Positions 9,266-18,904 of a stretch of 64,000 bases of DNA are shown one piece after another; position 1 is the stretch's first letter, and every line of letters begins with the position of its first letter. This DNA is from Pseudomonas taetrolens (GTDB lineage: Bacteria; Pseudomonadota; Gammaproteobacteria; Pseudomonadales; Pseudomonadaceae): contig NZ_LS483370.1 in the NCBI RefSeq assembly GCF_900475285.1, positions 572,001 through 636,000 of the forward strand, in the 5' to 3' direction. The notes below the pieces were generated by a model. That model saw nothing but the letters and a program-made list of their open reading frames with translations. It had not been told where the DNA came from and searched no databases. The translations under genes and the position numbers were made by a program.

Positions 9266-9772
9266 ATGGCCAAAGAAAGCTCGGTTGCCCCCAAGGAACG
9301 TATCAACATCACGTTCAAACCCGCTACAGGTGGCGCTCAAGAAGAGATCGAACTGCCACTGAAACTGCTGGTGCTCGGTGACTACATCCATCGGCTTGAC
9401 GATCGCAAGCTGGAAGACCGCAAGCCGATCGCCATCGACAAAATGACCTTTGACGAAGTGCTTTCCAAGCAAGGGCTGGAGCTGAGCCTCAACGTGCCCA
9501 ATCGTCTACAGGAAGACAGCGGTAATGAGGAGCTGGGGATTGCCCTGCGCGTCAATGCGATGAAGGACTTCAATCCGGCGAGTCTGGTCGAGCAGATCCC
9601 CGAACTGAAAAAACTGATGGAACTGCGTGATGCGCTGGTCGCGCTCAAGGGCCCGCTGGGCAATGCACCGAGCTTTCGCAAGGCGATTGAAAGCGTTCTG
9701 GCCACAGATGAATCGCGCGCTCGTGTGCTGAGCGAACTGGACCTGACCGACGCGCCTGCCACGGACGTTTGA
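9266..9772 (+). CDS. tssB: T6SS contractile sheath small subunit TssB
   Basis: TssB pairs with TssC to build the contractile sheath that drives the Hcp tube outward. The 168-residue protein has the family features: KERINITFKPATGGAQEEIE, then LPLKLLVLGDY, RKPIAIDKMTFDEVL and the C-terminal helix region LRDALVALKGPLGN. ATG 9266 follows AAGGAAAA at about 9254-9261. The frame extends back to 9215 inside tssA, but that stretch has no family similarity. tssC follows 28 bases downstream, as in nearly all T6SS loci. Confidence 0.95.
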   Translation: MAKESSVAPKERINITFKPATGGAQEEIELPLKLLVLGDYIHRLDDRKLEDRKPIAIDKMTFDEVLSKQGLELSLNVPNRLQEDSGNEELGIALRVNAMKDFNPASLVEQIPELKKLMELRDALVALKGPLGNAPSFRKAIESVLATDESRARVLSELDLTDAPATDV

Positions 9773-9800
9773 GCCCCCCATCAGCAAAGGAAATCACATT

Positions 9801-11276
9801 ATGAGCACGCATGGCGCACAGCAAAAAGACGATCAAAATACCGCGTACAGCATCCTTGACGACATCATTACCCAAACTCGGCTGACGCCCGAAGACGAGG
9901 CTTATGGCATTGCCCGGCGCGGTGTCGCGGCGTTTATCGAAGAGCTGCTAAAGCCGCAAAACAAGGGCGAGCCGGTCAAGAAAGCCATGGTCGATCGCAT
10001 GATCGCCGAGATCGACGCCAAACTGAGCAACCAGATGGATGAAATCCTTCACCATCCGTCATTCCAGGCATTGGAGTCGGCCTGGCGTGGCCTGCAATTG
10101 CTGGTTGATCGCACCAACTTTCGTGAAAACATCAAGATCGAAATCCTCAATGTGTCCAAAGAGGACCTGCTGGACGATTTCGAGGATTCGCCGGAGGTCA
10201 TGCAATCCGGTCTCTACAAACATATCTACACCGCCGAGTACGGCCAGTTCGGTGGCGAGCCCGTAGGCGCCATCATTGCCAACTACTTCATGACGCCCAG
10301 CGCGCCTGACGTGAAGTTGATGCAATACGTGTCGAGCGTGGCCTGCATGTCCCGTGCGCCGTTTGTCGCCGCTGCCGGGCCCAAGTTCTTCGGACTCGAA
10401 AGCTTTACCGGCATGCCGAACCTCAAAGACCTGAAGGATCACTTTGGCGGGCCTCAGTTCGCCAAATGGCAGAGCTTTCGCGAATCTGAAGATGCACGCT
10501 ACATGGCCTTGACCGTGCCGCGCTTTTTGCTGCGCAACCCTTACGACCCCGAAGAAAACCCGGTCAAGTCCTTCGTCTACAAAGAAACCGTCGCCAACAG
10601 TCATGAGCACTACTTGTGGGGCAACACGGCTTATACCTTCGCCTCCAGGTTGACTGACAGTTTTGCCAAGTTCCGCTGGTGCCCAAACATCATTGGCCCG
10701 CAAAGCGGTGGTGCTGTCGAAGACCTGCCGCTGCATCACTTCGAAAGCATGGGTGAAATCGAAACCAAGATTCCGACCGAAGTCCTGGTTTCAGACCGTC
10801 GTGAATACGAGCTGGCCGAGGAAGGCTTCATTTCCCTGACCATGCGCAAGGGCAGCGACAACGCTGCGTTTTTCTCGGCCAACTCGGTGCAAAAACCGAA
10901 GTTCTTCGGCATCAGCGCAGAAGGCCGGGCAGCCGAACTGAACTACAAGCTCGGCACGCAGCTGCCTTACATGATGATCGTCAACCGCCTGGCGCATTAC
11001 CTGAAGGTCCTGCAGCGCGAGCAACTGGGGTCGTGGAAGGAGCGCACGGACCTTGAGCTGGAACTTAACAAGTGGATTCGTCAGTACGTGGCGGACCAGG
11101 AAAACCCCGGCGCTGAGGTTCGTGGCCGTCGTCCGCTGCGCGCTGCCCAGATCACCGTCAGTGATGTCGAAGGCGAGCCTGGCTGGTACCGCGTCAGCCT
11201 GAATGTGCGCCCGCACTTCAAGTACATGGGCGCGGACTTCACCTTGTCGCTGGTCGGCAAGCTGGACAAAGAGTAA
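9801..11276 (+). CDS. tssC: T6SS contractile sheath large subunit TssC
   Basis: TssC forms most of the sheath wall and interlocks with TssB. The length of 491 residues is typical. Recognisable stretches are LDDIITQTRLTPEDEAYGIA, HHPSFQALESAWRGLQLLVD, RFLLRNPYD and HYLWGNTAYTFASRL. The C-terminal region has GRRPLRAAQITVSDVEGEPG and the strand NVRPHFKYMGADFTLSLVG. AAGGAAA at 9787-9793 is the likely ribosome-binding site. It is followed at once by tssE. Confidence 0.96.
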   Translation: MSTHGAQQKDDQNTAYSILDDIITQTRLTPEDEAYGIARRGVAAFIEELLKPQNKGEPVKKAMVDRMIAEIDAKLSNQMDEILHHPSFQALESAWRGLQLLVDRTNFRENIKIEILNVSKEDLLDDFEDSPEVMQSGLYKHIYTAEYGQFGGEPVGAIIANYFMTPSAPDVKLMQYVSSVACMSRAPFVAAAGPKFFGLESFTGMPNLKDLKDHFGGPQFAKWQSFRESEDARYMALTVPRFLLRNPYDPEENPVKSFVYKETVANSHEHYLWGNTAYTFASRLTDSFAKFRWCPNIIGPQSGGAVEDLPLHHFESMGEIETKIPTEVLVSDRREYELAEEGFISLTMRKGSDNAAFFSANSVQKPKFFGISAEGRAAELNYKLGTQLPYMMIVNRLAHYLKVLQREQLGSWKERTDLELELNKWIRQYVADQENPGAEVRGRRPLRAAQITVSDVEGEPGWYRVSLNVRPHFKYMGADFTLSLVGKLDKE

Positions 11277-11289
11277 CGGGAGGCTGGGC

Positions 11290-11697
11290 ATGACCGCATA
11301 CGGCAGCCTTTTTGAACGCCTGGGCGGGGACGCGGATCAGCGTCTTGGCACGACCCGTGAAACCCGCGCCCTGGCGTCGGTGGCCGCTCATTTGGCGAAG
11401 ATGCTCAGCACTCGCGCGGGCAGCGTGCAAACGCTGCCCGACTACGGGCTTCCCGACCTCAACGACATGCGCCTGAGCCTGCATGACTCGCTGACCCAGG
11501 CTCGTCAGGCCATCGAAACCTTTATTGAGCGTTATGAGCCGCGTCTGAGCCAGGTACGGGTTATTTCCTTGCCCCGGCATGACGATTTGCTACGGCTTGC
11601 CTTCAGCATCGAAGGCTGGCTGGAGATTGAGGGGTGCAAGCGTCAGGTGAGTTTCTCGGCATGGCTCGATGGCAGTGGCCAGGTCAACGTCCGTTAA
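11290..11697 (+). CDS. tssE: T6SS baseplate protein TssE (gp25-like)
   Basis: TssE is the gp25-like wedge component of the T6SS baseplate that seeds sheath assembly. The 135-residue protein carries YGSLFERLGGD, the family's GSVQTLPDYGLPDLNDMRLS and the strand region RLSQVRVISLP. The ATG at 11290 follows GGGAGGC at 11279-11285, an excellent ribosome-binding site. The upstream extension of the frame to 11203 lies inside tssC and was discarded. TssE works with TssF, TssG and TssK, all encoded in this locus. Confidence 0.93.
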   Translation: MTAYGSLFERLGGDADQRLGTTRETRALASVAAHLAKMLSTRAGSVQTLPDYGLPDLNDMRLSLHDSLTQARQAIETFIERYEPRLSQVRVISLPRHDDLLRLAFSIEGWLEIEGCKRQVSFSAWLDGSGQVNVR

Positions 11698-11766
11698 GGC
11701 CATGGTCTGTTCGAACCCAATCCGTTTTTCGGCATTTGATGCTGTCGACATTTAACAGGTAGCGCT

Positions 11767-13554
11767 GTGTCCTTTAATCATTACTACCAAAGCGAGCTCA
11801 CTGCATTGCGGCAGTTGGGTAGCCGTTTCGCCGAGCGTAGCCCTGCGCTGGCGCCGTTTCTTGGCCAGGCGGGACGCGACCCTGATGTGGAGAGGCTGCT
11901 CGAAGGGTTTGCGTTTTTGACGGGGCGTCTGCGTCAAAAACTGGATGACGAATTACCGGAACTGAGCCATTCGCTGATGCACTTGCTGTGGCCCAACTAC
12001 ATGCGTCCGTTGCCGGCATTCAGCATGCTGCAATTTGATCCGCTCGTACGCCCCGGGCCTGCGCTGCGGGTCGAGCGTGAGACTCAGGTGGAAGGAAAAC
12101 CGGTCGACGGGGTGAATTGTCAATTCAGGACCTGTTACCCGACAGACGTCTTGCCGCTGCAACTGGAGTCGCTCAAATACTCGGTGAAAGGCGAGGGCTC
12201 AATGTTGAGCCTGTGTCTGCAAATGACCTGTGACGGTCATGCCGGGGAGCTGGACCTGAGTCGCTTGCGCCTGCATCTGGCAGGTGAACGCTACATCAGC
12301 CAAATGCTCTACCTCGGCCTGTTGCGCCACTTGCACGACATCGTGCTGGTGCCTCTGGATGCGCAAGGGCAAGGCTTGAGAAATGAAGAGAACGTGCCGT
12401 TGACCTTCATCCTTGGCCCTGAGAGCGTCCAGCCTGTGGGCTTTGCCGAAGACGAAGCGTTGATACCTTATCCGCTGAACACGTTTCGGGGTTATCGCTA
12501 CCTGCAGGAGTATTTCGCCTTTCAGGACAAGTTCCTGTTTGTTGACTTGAACGGTCTGGAGCGTCTCAAAACACTCCCTGCAGACACCCTTAAACAGGTT
12601 CGTGGCCTGGAGTTGCGCTTCGATATCCGCAAGAGCAGCACCCAGCGCCTGCGCCCGACCCTGGAGAACGTAAAGCTGTATTGCACGCCCATCGTCAATT
12701 TGTTCAAGCACGATGCGATGCCCATCCGGCTGGATGGCAAGCAGGACGAATACCTGCTGATGCCCTCGCGCATCGGCCTGGAGCATTGCGGTGTATTCAG
12801 CGTCGACAACGTAACCGGCTGGCGTGTCGGAGGTGCAGGATCCCAGGCGTATGTGCCGTTTGAGTCGTTCGAGCACGACCCCAGTTTCGATGTCCCGAAC
12901 CCGCACGCCCATTACAGCGTTCGGCAGCGGACGGCGTTGCTGCACGAAGGCCTGGACACTTACCTCAGCTTTGGCTCGCGCCAGCCCGATGAGAGCGAAA
13001 CCCTCTCGGTCGAACTGACCTGCACCAACCAGAATTTGCCCCGGCGCCTGCATAAGGGCGATATCTGCCTGCCCAGTGAAGGCACCCCCGAATTTCTTAC
13101 CTTTCGCAATATCGGGCCGGTGACGTCCAGCCATGCACCGCCGCTCACCCGTGACTTCCTCTGGAAGCTGATCAGCAACATGTCCCTCAACTACCTGTCG
13201 CTGGCCAATGTGGATGCCTTGAAGGTGATTCTCGAAACCTACGATCTGCCGCGTTACTACGACCAGCACGCGGAGCGTGTCAGCAAATGCCTGCTCAATG
13301 GCCTCAAGTCGATCCGTCACGAGCACGTTGACCGGCTCCATCGGGGCCTGCCACTGCGCGGTTTGCGCACCGAGCTGACGATCGACCCGCAGGGCTATGT
13401 AGGGGAAGGCGATCTGTTTGTTTTTGCCTCGGTACTGAACGAGTTTTTTGCCCTTTACGCCAGCCTCAATTCGTACCACGAACTGCGGGTGAAAAGTACA
13501 CAAGGAGAGGTTTACCAATGGACACCCCGCATGGGTCTTCAGCCCCTGCTTTAA
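11767..13554 (+). CDS. tssF: T6SS baseplate protein TssF
   Basis: TssF (the VasA/ImpG family) forms the baseplate wedge with TssG, TssE and TssK. The protein is 595 residues, normal for the family. Its N-terminus has the characteristic FNHYYQSELTALRQLGSRFA, APFLGQAGRDPDVERLLEGF and PELSHSLMHLLWPNYMRPLP; the C-terminal part has GEGDLFVFASVLNEFFALYA and the end VYQWTPRMGLQPLL. The start is GTG 11767, giving MSFNHYY. The 3' end overlaps tssG by 37 bases, which indicates coupled translation of two proteins that assemble together. Confidence 0.95.
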   Translation: MSFNHYYQSELTALRQLGSRFAERSPALAPFLGQAGRDPDVERLLEGFAFLTGRLRQKLDDELPELSHSLMHLLWPNYMRPLPAFSMLQFDPLVRPGPALRVERETQVEGKPVDGVNCQFRTCYPTDVLPLQLESLKYSVKGEGSMLSLCLQMTCDGHAGELDLSRLRLHLAGERYISQMLYLGLLRHLHDIVLVPLDAQGQGLRNEENVPLTFILGPESVQPVGFAEDEALIPYPLNTFRGYRYLQEYFAFQDKFLFVDLNGLERLKTLPADTLKQVRGLELRFDIRKSSTQRLRPTLENVKLYCTPIVNLFKHDAMPIRLDGKQDEYLLMPSRIGLEHCGVFSVDNVTGWRVGGAGSQAYVPFESFEHDPSFDVPNPHAHYSVRQRTALLHEGLDTYLSFGSRQPDESETLSVELTCTNQNLPRRLHKGDICLPSEGTPEFLTFRNIGPVTSSHAPPLTRDFLWKLISNMSLNYLSLANVDALKVILETYDLPRYYDQHAERVSKCLLNGLKSIRHEHVDRLHRGLPLRGLRTELTIDPQGYVGEGDLFVFASVLNEFFALYASLNSYHELRVKSTQGEVYQWTPRMGLQPLL

Positions 13555-14525
13555 GCGGGCTGGCGCAAAACATACGTGAGTACTCGCTGTTTCAGTCCGT
13601 GCTGCTGGTGATTGACCGGCTGCGTCAGAGCGACCCGCAGAGCACCGAAGACGAGCTCTACGATCGCGTGGAGTTTGTAGCCAATCCCGGACTTGGATTC
13701 CCGGGCAGTGATGTCGACAGCGTGGAGTTTTTTGTGGAGCACGGACAGGCCCGTGCGCGGCTGCGCTTCAACCTGATGGGGCTGGTGGGCTCGGGCTCGC
13801 CCTTGCCGGCGTTCTACGGCGAGCAGGCTCTTGGTGACAGCGAAGAGAGCAATCCGACCCGAGAATTTCTGGATGTATTCAACCATCGCTTGCAGCGCCT
13901 GATGCTGCCGATCTGGCGCAAATACCGCTATTGCGCCCGTTTTGAACGTGGGGCAACAGACCCGTTTTCCAGCCATTTATTTGCGCTGATCGGGTTGGGT
14001 GGAACGACCATTCGCAATGCCGAAGAACTGAACTGGCGACGCCTGTTGCCCTATCTCGGCCTGCTGAGCCTGCGGGCGCATTCGGCCGCCCTGATTGAGT
14101 CGGTGCTGCGTTACTACTTCAAGCATGCCGAGCTGACGATCGAACAATGTATCGAGCGCCGTGTCGCGATCCTGCGTGAGCAGCTCAATCGTCTGGGGCG
14201 GGCCAACAGCCAGTTGAGCGAGAACCTCGTACTGGGCGAACGGGTGCGCGACCGCAGCGGCAAATTTCGCATTCATATCCGCCAGCTGGACTGGGCGCGA
14301 TTCCATGAATTCCTGCCGATTGGCACGGGTTACCAGCCGCTGTGCGCGCTGGTGCGTTTCACCCTGCGTGATCCGCTGGATTACGACATTCGACTGGTGC
14401 TGCGACACGAAGAAATCCGTGAGCTGCGGATTGCCGAGCACAACCCGTGCCGTCTTGGCTGGACCAGCTGGCTGGGCCGGGAACGGGCGGACGGCGTAGT
14501 CACCTTGGGCAGCAAATCACATTAA
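13518..14525 (+). CDS. tssG: T6SS baseplate protein TssG
   Basis: TssG (the VasB/ImpH family) binds two TssF copies in the baseplate wedge. The 335-residue protein shows the family stretches YSLFQSVLLVIDRLRQSDPQ, FNLMGLVGSGSPLPAFYGEQ, FLDVFNHRLQRLMLPIWRKY and LLPYLGLLSLRAHSA. The C-terminal region contains RFTLRDPLDYDIRLVLRHEE and a tryptophan-containing end (LGWTSWLG). The ATG at 13518 lies inside the end of tssF behind AAGGAGAGG at about 13502-13510. clpV follows directly. Confidence 0.94.
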   Translation: MDTPHGSSAPALSGLAQNIREYSLFQSVLLVIDRLRQSDPQSTEDELYDRVEFVANPGLGFPGSDVDSVEFFVEHGQARARLRFNLMGLVGSGSPLPAFYGEQALGDSEESNPTREFLDVFNHRLQRLMLPIWRKYRYCARFERGATDPFSSHLFALIGLGGTTIRNAEELNWRRLLPYLGLLSLRAHSAALIESVLRYYFKHAELTIEQCIERRVAILREQLNRLGRANSQLSENLVLGERVRDRSGKFRIHIRQLDWARFHEFLPIGTGYQPLCALVRFTLRDPLDYDIRLVLRHEEIRELRIAEHNPCRLGWTSWLGRERADGVVTLGSKSH

Positions 14526-14537
14526 GGACCAATGGCC

Positions 14538-17144
14538 ATGATCAACGTAGACCTGCAACAACTGATACAGGCGCTGGACGCCTCAACCCGGCGTGACCTT
14601 GAAACCAGCGCCGAGCGCTGTGTCGCCCGTGGCGCGCATAAAATCCTGGTTGAAGACCTGTTGCTGGGGTTATTGGAGCGACCCCGGGGATTGCTGGCGC
14701 GAGCCCTGCAGGACGCTGATCTCGATGAGGGGCAATTGAATGCGGCCCTGCAAGTCGGTGCCGAAAACAACCCGTCACGCAATCCGGTGTTTGCCCCCGA
14801 GCTGGTGCAGTGGTTGCAGGACGCCTTGCTGGTCGCGAACCTGGAACTGGGTCAAAGCCAGGTGGACCAGGCTGCGCTGATTCTCGCCTTGTTACGCAAC
14901 CCGCTGCGTTATGCCGGAAGCGCTTATCACGCGGTGCTGGCCAGGCTCGATATCGAGCGTCTGAAAGCCTTTGCCCTGTCACAGCAAACACCCGCGGACA
15001 CTGGCAGACCACGGGTGGAGGGCGAGTCCCTGTTGAAGCGCTTTACCCATAACCTGACCGAGCAGGCGCGGGAAGGCAAACTGGACCCGGTGTTGTGCCG
15101 CGATGATGCCATCCGGCAGATGATCGATATTCTGGCCCGCAGACGTAAAAACAACCCGATTGTCGTGGGCGAGGCCGGGGTTGGCAAAACTGCCATTGTC
15201 GAAGGCCTGGCCTCACGCATTGCGGCGGCAGAAGTGCCCCCGGTGCTCAGAGGCGTGGAGTTGCTGTCGCTGGACATGGGCCTGCTGCAAGCCGGGGCCA
15301 GTGTCAAAGGCGAGTTTGAACGGCGTCTTAAAGGGGTCATCGACGAGGTCAGGGCGTCACCGGTTCCTATCATTGTATTTATCGACGAGGCCCACACCCT
15401 GATCGGTGCCGGTGGCAATGCCGGGGGCTCGGATGCGGCCAACTTGCTTAAGCCGGCGCTGGCCCGTGGCGAGCTGCGCACCATCGCCGCCACTACGTGG
15501 GGCGAGTACAAAAAATACTTCGAGAAAGACCCCGCCCTGGCGCGGCGTTTCCAGCCGGTGCAGTTGCAGGAGCCCAGCGTCAGCGAAGCCGTCACGATTC
15601 TTCGCGGGCTGGCGCAGGTGTACGAGAAGAGCCACGGCATCTACCTGAGAGACGACGCCGTGGTGGCGGCCGCTGAACTGTCAGCGCGTTATCTGGCAGG
15701 TCGGCAATTGCCTGACAAGGCGGTGGATGTGCTCGACACGGCGTGCGCCCGTGTGCGCATCAGCCTGGCGGCGGCCCCTGAAAAGCTCGAGCGGTTACGC
15801 GGTGAACTGGCAGAAGGTGCCCGCCAGCGTCAGGCCATGCGCCGCGATGCCGAAGCCGGGTTGTTGATTGATCATGAGGGGTTGCTGCTGCTTGAGGCAC
15901 GACTGGACCAGGCTCAGGGCGAAGAGGCCGGGCTGGCAGCACGCTGGAGTGTCCAGCGCACGCTGGCGGAACGCTTGCTGGCGCTGCGTCAGCAATTGGC
16001 CGAAGCGCGTGAAGTGACTGCATCTCAGGCGGGGGCTGACCGGCCGGAGCCTCAAGACATTGCAGCCCTGGAAGCTGAACGCCATGAGACCCTGCGCACG
16101 CTGGTCGATGCCCACAGCCAGGAACGGTTGGTCAGCTTCGAAGTGTGTCCGCGGTTGGTGGCCGAAGTCATCAGTGCCTGGACCGGCATCCCGGTGACGC
16201 AACTGGCCCGGGAGCACAGCACCCGCGTAGCAAACTTTGGGGCCGATCTGCGTACTCGCATCAAAGGGCAGGAGCAGGCCGTTCAGGCACTGGATCGCTC
16301 AATGCGAGCCGCAGCCGCGGGGCTTAATAAACCGGATGCGCCGGTAGGTGTGTTCCTGTTGGTCGGACCGAGCGGGGTCGGCAAGACCGAAACGGCCCTG
16401 GCCCTGGCAGACCTGCTGTACGGGGGCGAGCGTTTCATCACCACGATCAACATGTCCGAATTCCAGGAAAAACACACCGTGTCGCGGCTGATCGGTGCGC
16501 CGCCCGGCTACGTCGGCTACGGCGAAGGCGGCATGCTCACCGAGGCGGTGCGGCAAAAGCCCTATTCGGTGGTGCTGCTCGATGAAGTGGAAAAAGCCGA
16601 CCCCGATGTGCTCAACCTGTTCTATCAAATCTTTGACAAAGGTGTGGTGAATGATGGGGAGGGCCGCGAAATCAACTTTCGCAACACGCTGATCCTGATG
16701 ACCTCCAACCTCGCGAGCGAGCGCATCGCGGCACTCTGTGAAAACACGGCCCGCCCGACCCTCGAAACCCTCGAGCAGAGCATCCGGCCGATTCTGAGTC
16801 ATCACTTCAAGCCCGCCTTGCTGGCGCGCATGCGGGTGGTGCCGTACTACCCGGTCAGCGGGCCGGTATTGCGCGAGCTTGTTGAAGTCAAACTCCAGCG
16901 CTTGGGCGAGCGTCTGCAACGGCGCAATCTGCGATTCAGCCATTGCCAGCGGCTGGTTGATCATCTCGCCGAGCGCTGCACGCAAAGCGACAGCGGTGCG
17001 CGGCTGATCGATGCTCTGCTTGATTCATTCGTGTTGCCTCAGGTCGCAGACCGGTTGCTGGATGCGATGGCCCGGGGCGAAACCCTGGCACGGGTGCACG
17101 CAACCCTTGATTCGCAAACCCGTGTGTTGTGCGAGTTTGCCTGA
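14538..17144 (+). CDS. tssH: T6SS AAA+ ATPase TssH (ClpV)
   Basis: ClpV recognises contracted sheath and unfolds TssC so that subunits are recycled. The 868-residue protein has a Clp N-domain (about 1-150), a first AAA+ module with Walker A GEAGVGKT near residue 211, a middle coiled-coil, and a second module with GPSGVGKT near residue 610 and LLDEVEKADPDVLNLFYQIF. ATG 14532 is also in frame, but AAGGA at 14524-14528 is nine bases from ATG 14538 and only three from 14532, so 14538 (MINVDLQQL) was chosen. It sits where clpV2 does in HSI-II, directly before the sigma-54 activator gene. Confidence 0.95.
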   Translation: MINVDLQQLIQALDASTRRDLETSAERCVARGAHKILVEDLLLGLLERPRGLLARALQDADLDEGQLNAALQVGAENNPSRNPVFAPELVQWLQDALLVANLELGQSQVDQAALILALLRNPLRYAGSAYHAVLARLDIERLKAFALSQQTPADTGRPRVEGESLLKRFTHNLTEQAREGKLDPVLCRDDAIRQMIDILARRRKNNPIVVGEAGVGKTAIVEGLASRIAAAEVPPVLRGVELLSLDMGLLQAGASVKGEFERRLKGVIDEVRASPVPIIVFIDEAHTLIGAGGNAGGSDAANLLKPALARGELRTIAATTWGEYKKYFEKDPALARRFQPVQLQEPSVSEAVTILRGLAQVYEKSHGIYLRDDAVVAAAELSARYLAGRQLPDKAVDVLDTACARVRISLAAAPEKLERLRGELAEGARQRQAMRRDAEAGLLIDHEGLLLLEARLDQAQGEEAGLAARWSVQRTLAERLLALRQQLAEAREVTASQAGADRPEPQDIAALEAERHETLRTLVDAHSQERLVSFEVCPRLVAEVISAWTGIPVTQLAREHSTRVANFGADLRTRIKGQEQAVQALDRSMRAAAAGLNKPDAPVGVFLLVGPSGVGKTETALALADLLYGGERFITTINMSEFQEKHTVSRLIGAPPGYVGYGEGGMLTEAVRQKPYSVVLLDEVEKADPDVLNLFYQIFDKGVVNDGEGREINFRNTLILMTSNLASERIAALCENTARPTLETLEQSIRPILSHHFKPALLARMRVVPYYPVSGPVLRELVEVKLQRLGERLQRRNLRFSHCQRLVDHLAERCTQSDSGARLIDALLDSFVLPQVADRLLDAMARGETLARVHATLDSQTRVLCEFA

Positions 17145-17154
17145 GGTGGCGCTG

Positions 17155-18663
17155 ATGCTTGATCAGCTCGCCGACCCTCTGGCTTACGCCGAAGCGCTGC
17201 TGGAGCAATTTACCTCTGTAGGGCAGGCGGACGCCGGCGCAACGGTGCTCGGCAATTGTGCCCGTGCAGTGGTGCAACTCAGCGACTGTGAGCTGAGCCA
17301 GCTGTACTTGCTGGACGCGACTCACAAGCACCTCGAATTGAAGGCCGAATGGTTTCAGGGAGCGCTGCAGCCGGCGCGTACTGCAGAGGTGCCGGTGGAT
17401 TATACCGGCGAACAACTGCTGCAGTTTGCCGTATGCCAGAACCGGGTGATCACGCTGTGTGACCTGGACAGCAGTCTGTACGACACCGATTTTCTGCCAC
17501 GTCATGGCGAGCCTTGGCGGTCGTTGTTGTGCGTACCGCTGGTGGGTGCGCAGCAGACCGTCGAAGGGGTGCTGCTGGCGGCCAGCAGCGCGTCTGTCGA
17601 CTTGCTGAAATATGCGCCTTCACTTGGGGCGTTGGGGGCGTTTGCGCTGTTGCAGCAGCGGCTGCGGCAATGCAAAGAACAGACGATGCTGGCGCCAGAC
17701 GTGCGTGGGAACCCCCACGTGCTGATTGGCCAAAGTGCTGTCATGCGTCAAACCAGTCTGCTGATCAACAAGGTCGTGCACAACCCTTATACGGTGTTGC
17801 TGCTGGGCGAAACCGGGACCGGCAAAGAAGTTGTGGCGCGTGCCATCCATGACAACGGGCCGCGTCGGGCCCGGCCTTTTATTGTGCAGAACTGTGCAGC
17901 GTTCCCTGCTGACCTGCTCGAAAGCGAGCTGTTTGGCTATCGCAAAGGGGCCTTTACCGGTGCCGACCGTGACCGCGCCGGGCTGTTCGATGCGGCTAAC
18001 GGCGGAACACTGCTGCTGGACGAGATCGGCGACATGCCGCTGTCGTTGCAAGCCAAGCTGCTGCGGGTGCTGCAGGAGGGCGAAATCCGTCCCTTGGGTT
18101 CCAACGACACCCACACGATAGACGTACGCATCATTGCAGCCACCCACCGCGACCTGTCAGTGCTGGTGAGCCAGGGCACGTTTCGTGAAGACCTCTACTA
18201 CCGCCTGGCGCAGTTTCCGATTGCCTTGCCTGCGCTGCGCGAGCGTGAAGGCGACATCCTGGAGCTGGCCCGTCACTTTGCAAACAAGGCCTGTGCGTTT
18301 CTGCAACGCAGCCCGGTGCTGTGGTCTGACGCGGCACTCGATCAACTTGCGGGTTACACCTTTCCCGGCAATGTGCGCGAGCTGAAAGGGCTGGTAGAGC
18401 GTGCGGTTCTGTTGTGCGACGGCGACGCCTTGCAGCTTGAGCACTTTTCATTGCACAGCGATGCCAGCGTCGAACCCGTGACCCTGAATTTGCGGGAACG
18501 AATGGAGCAGGTCGAGCGCAGGTTGCTGCTCGAGTGCTTGCGCAAAAACGCCGGTAATCAAACCCGCGCCGCACACGATCTCGGCGTGGCCCGGCGCACG
18601 CTCCTGTATCGCCTGGCGCGCCTGAATATCGGTTTGGACGATATCAAGGGGAACGCGCCGTGA
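17155..18663 (+). CDS. sfa2: T6SS-associated sigma-54 activator (Sfa2/VasH type)
   Basis: This bacterial enhancer-binding protein should activate sigma-54 RNA polymerase, probably at T6SS or hcp promoters. The 502 residues comprise a GAF-like sensor (about 15-170) and an AAA+ domain with Walker A GETGTGKE (218-225), an intact GAFTGA loop (265-270) and Walker B LLLDE (286-290). A Fis-type helix-turn-helix lies at the end ([20 protein letters not shown]). ATG 17155 follows GAGG at 17143-17146. A sigma-54 activator directly after clpV matches sfa2 of HSI-II and VasH of Vibrio. I found no sigma-54 promoter before tssA, so its target may be an unlinked hcp/vgrG operon. Confidence 0.88.
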   Translation: MLDQLADPLAYAEALLEQFTSVGQADAGATVLGNCARAVVQLSDCELSQLYLLDATHKHLELKAEWFQGALQPARTAEVPVDYTGEQLLQFAVCQNRVITLCDLDSSLYDTDFLPRHGEPWRSLLCVPLVGAQQTVEGVLLAASSASVDLLKYAPSLGALGAFALLQQRLRQCKEQTMLAPDVRGNPHVLIGQSAVMRQTSLLINKVVHNPYTVLLLGETGTGKEVVARAIHDNGPRRARPFIVQNCAAFPADLLESELFGYRKGAFTGADRDRAGLFDAANGGTLLLDEIGDMPLSLQAKLLRVLQEGEIRPLGSNDTHTIDVRIIAATHRDLSVLVSQGTFREDLYYRLAQFPIALPALREREGDILELARHFANKACAFLQRSPVLWSDAALDQLAGYTFPGNVRELKGLVERAVLLCDGDALQLEHFSLHSDASVEPVTLNLRERMEQVERRLLLECLRKNAGNQTRAAHDLGVARRTLLYRLARLNIGLDDIKGNAP

Positions 18664-18746
18664 GGCCCTCTTCGTACTTTTCATTTCTGCCAGCGCGCCC
18701 TCAAGGATCACGTCGTATGCCTGGCCAACCTCTGGAGACTCCCCCG

Positions 18747-18887
18747 ATGACTGCTCGTCACTGGCAAGCCGTCTTGCTGACCCTCGCCATGCTGTGCGGC
18801 GTGAGCGGCTGTAGCGGCAACTACAAATTCAACGACAACAGCTATCGCCCCTTGGGTGATCCGCAAGCGGTCAATCGCGGCAAGTGA
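18747..18887 (+). CDS. 46-residue T6SS-linked lipoprotein (OrfX type)
   Basis: This tiny secreted lipoprotein has a signal peptide ending in the lipobox GVSGC, with the lipidated cysteine at residue 22. The mature part is only 25 residues (NYKFNDNSYRPLGDPQAVNR). The ATG at 18747 follows GGAG at 18734-18737. The upstream frame from 18660 adds 29 residues that would bury the signal peptide, so it was rejected. It lies exactly where orfX (PA1664) lies in the P. aeruginosa HSI-II cluster, between the sigma-54 activator and fha. The function is unknown; it may sit near the TssJ-TssM membrane complex, but that is only positional inference. Confidence 0.78.
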   Translation: MTARHWQAVLLTLAMLCGVSGCSGNYKFNDNSYRPLGDPQAVNRGK

Positions 18888-18904
18888 CCGCAAGGAGCAG
18901 CAAT

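Noticed and set aside
12199..13518. Long - strand open frame of 439 codons opposite tssF
   Set aside because: Antisense shadow of tssF with no recognisable domain or ribosome-binding site.
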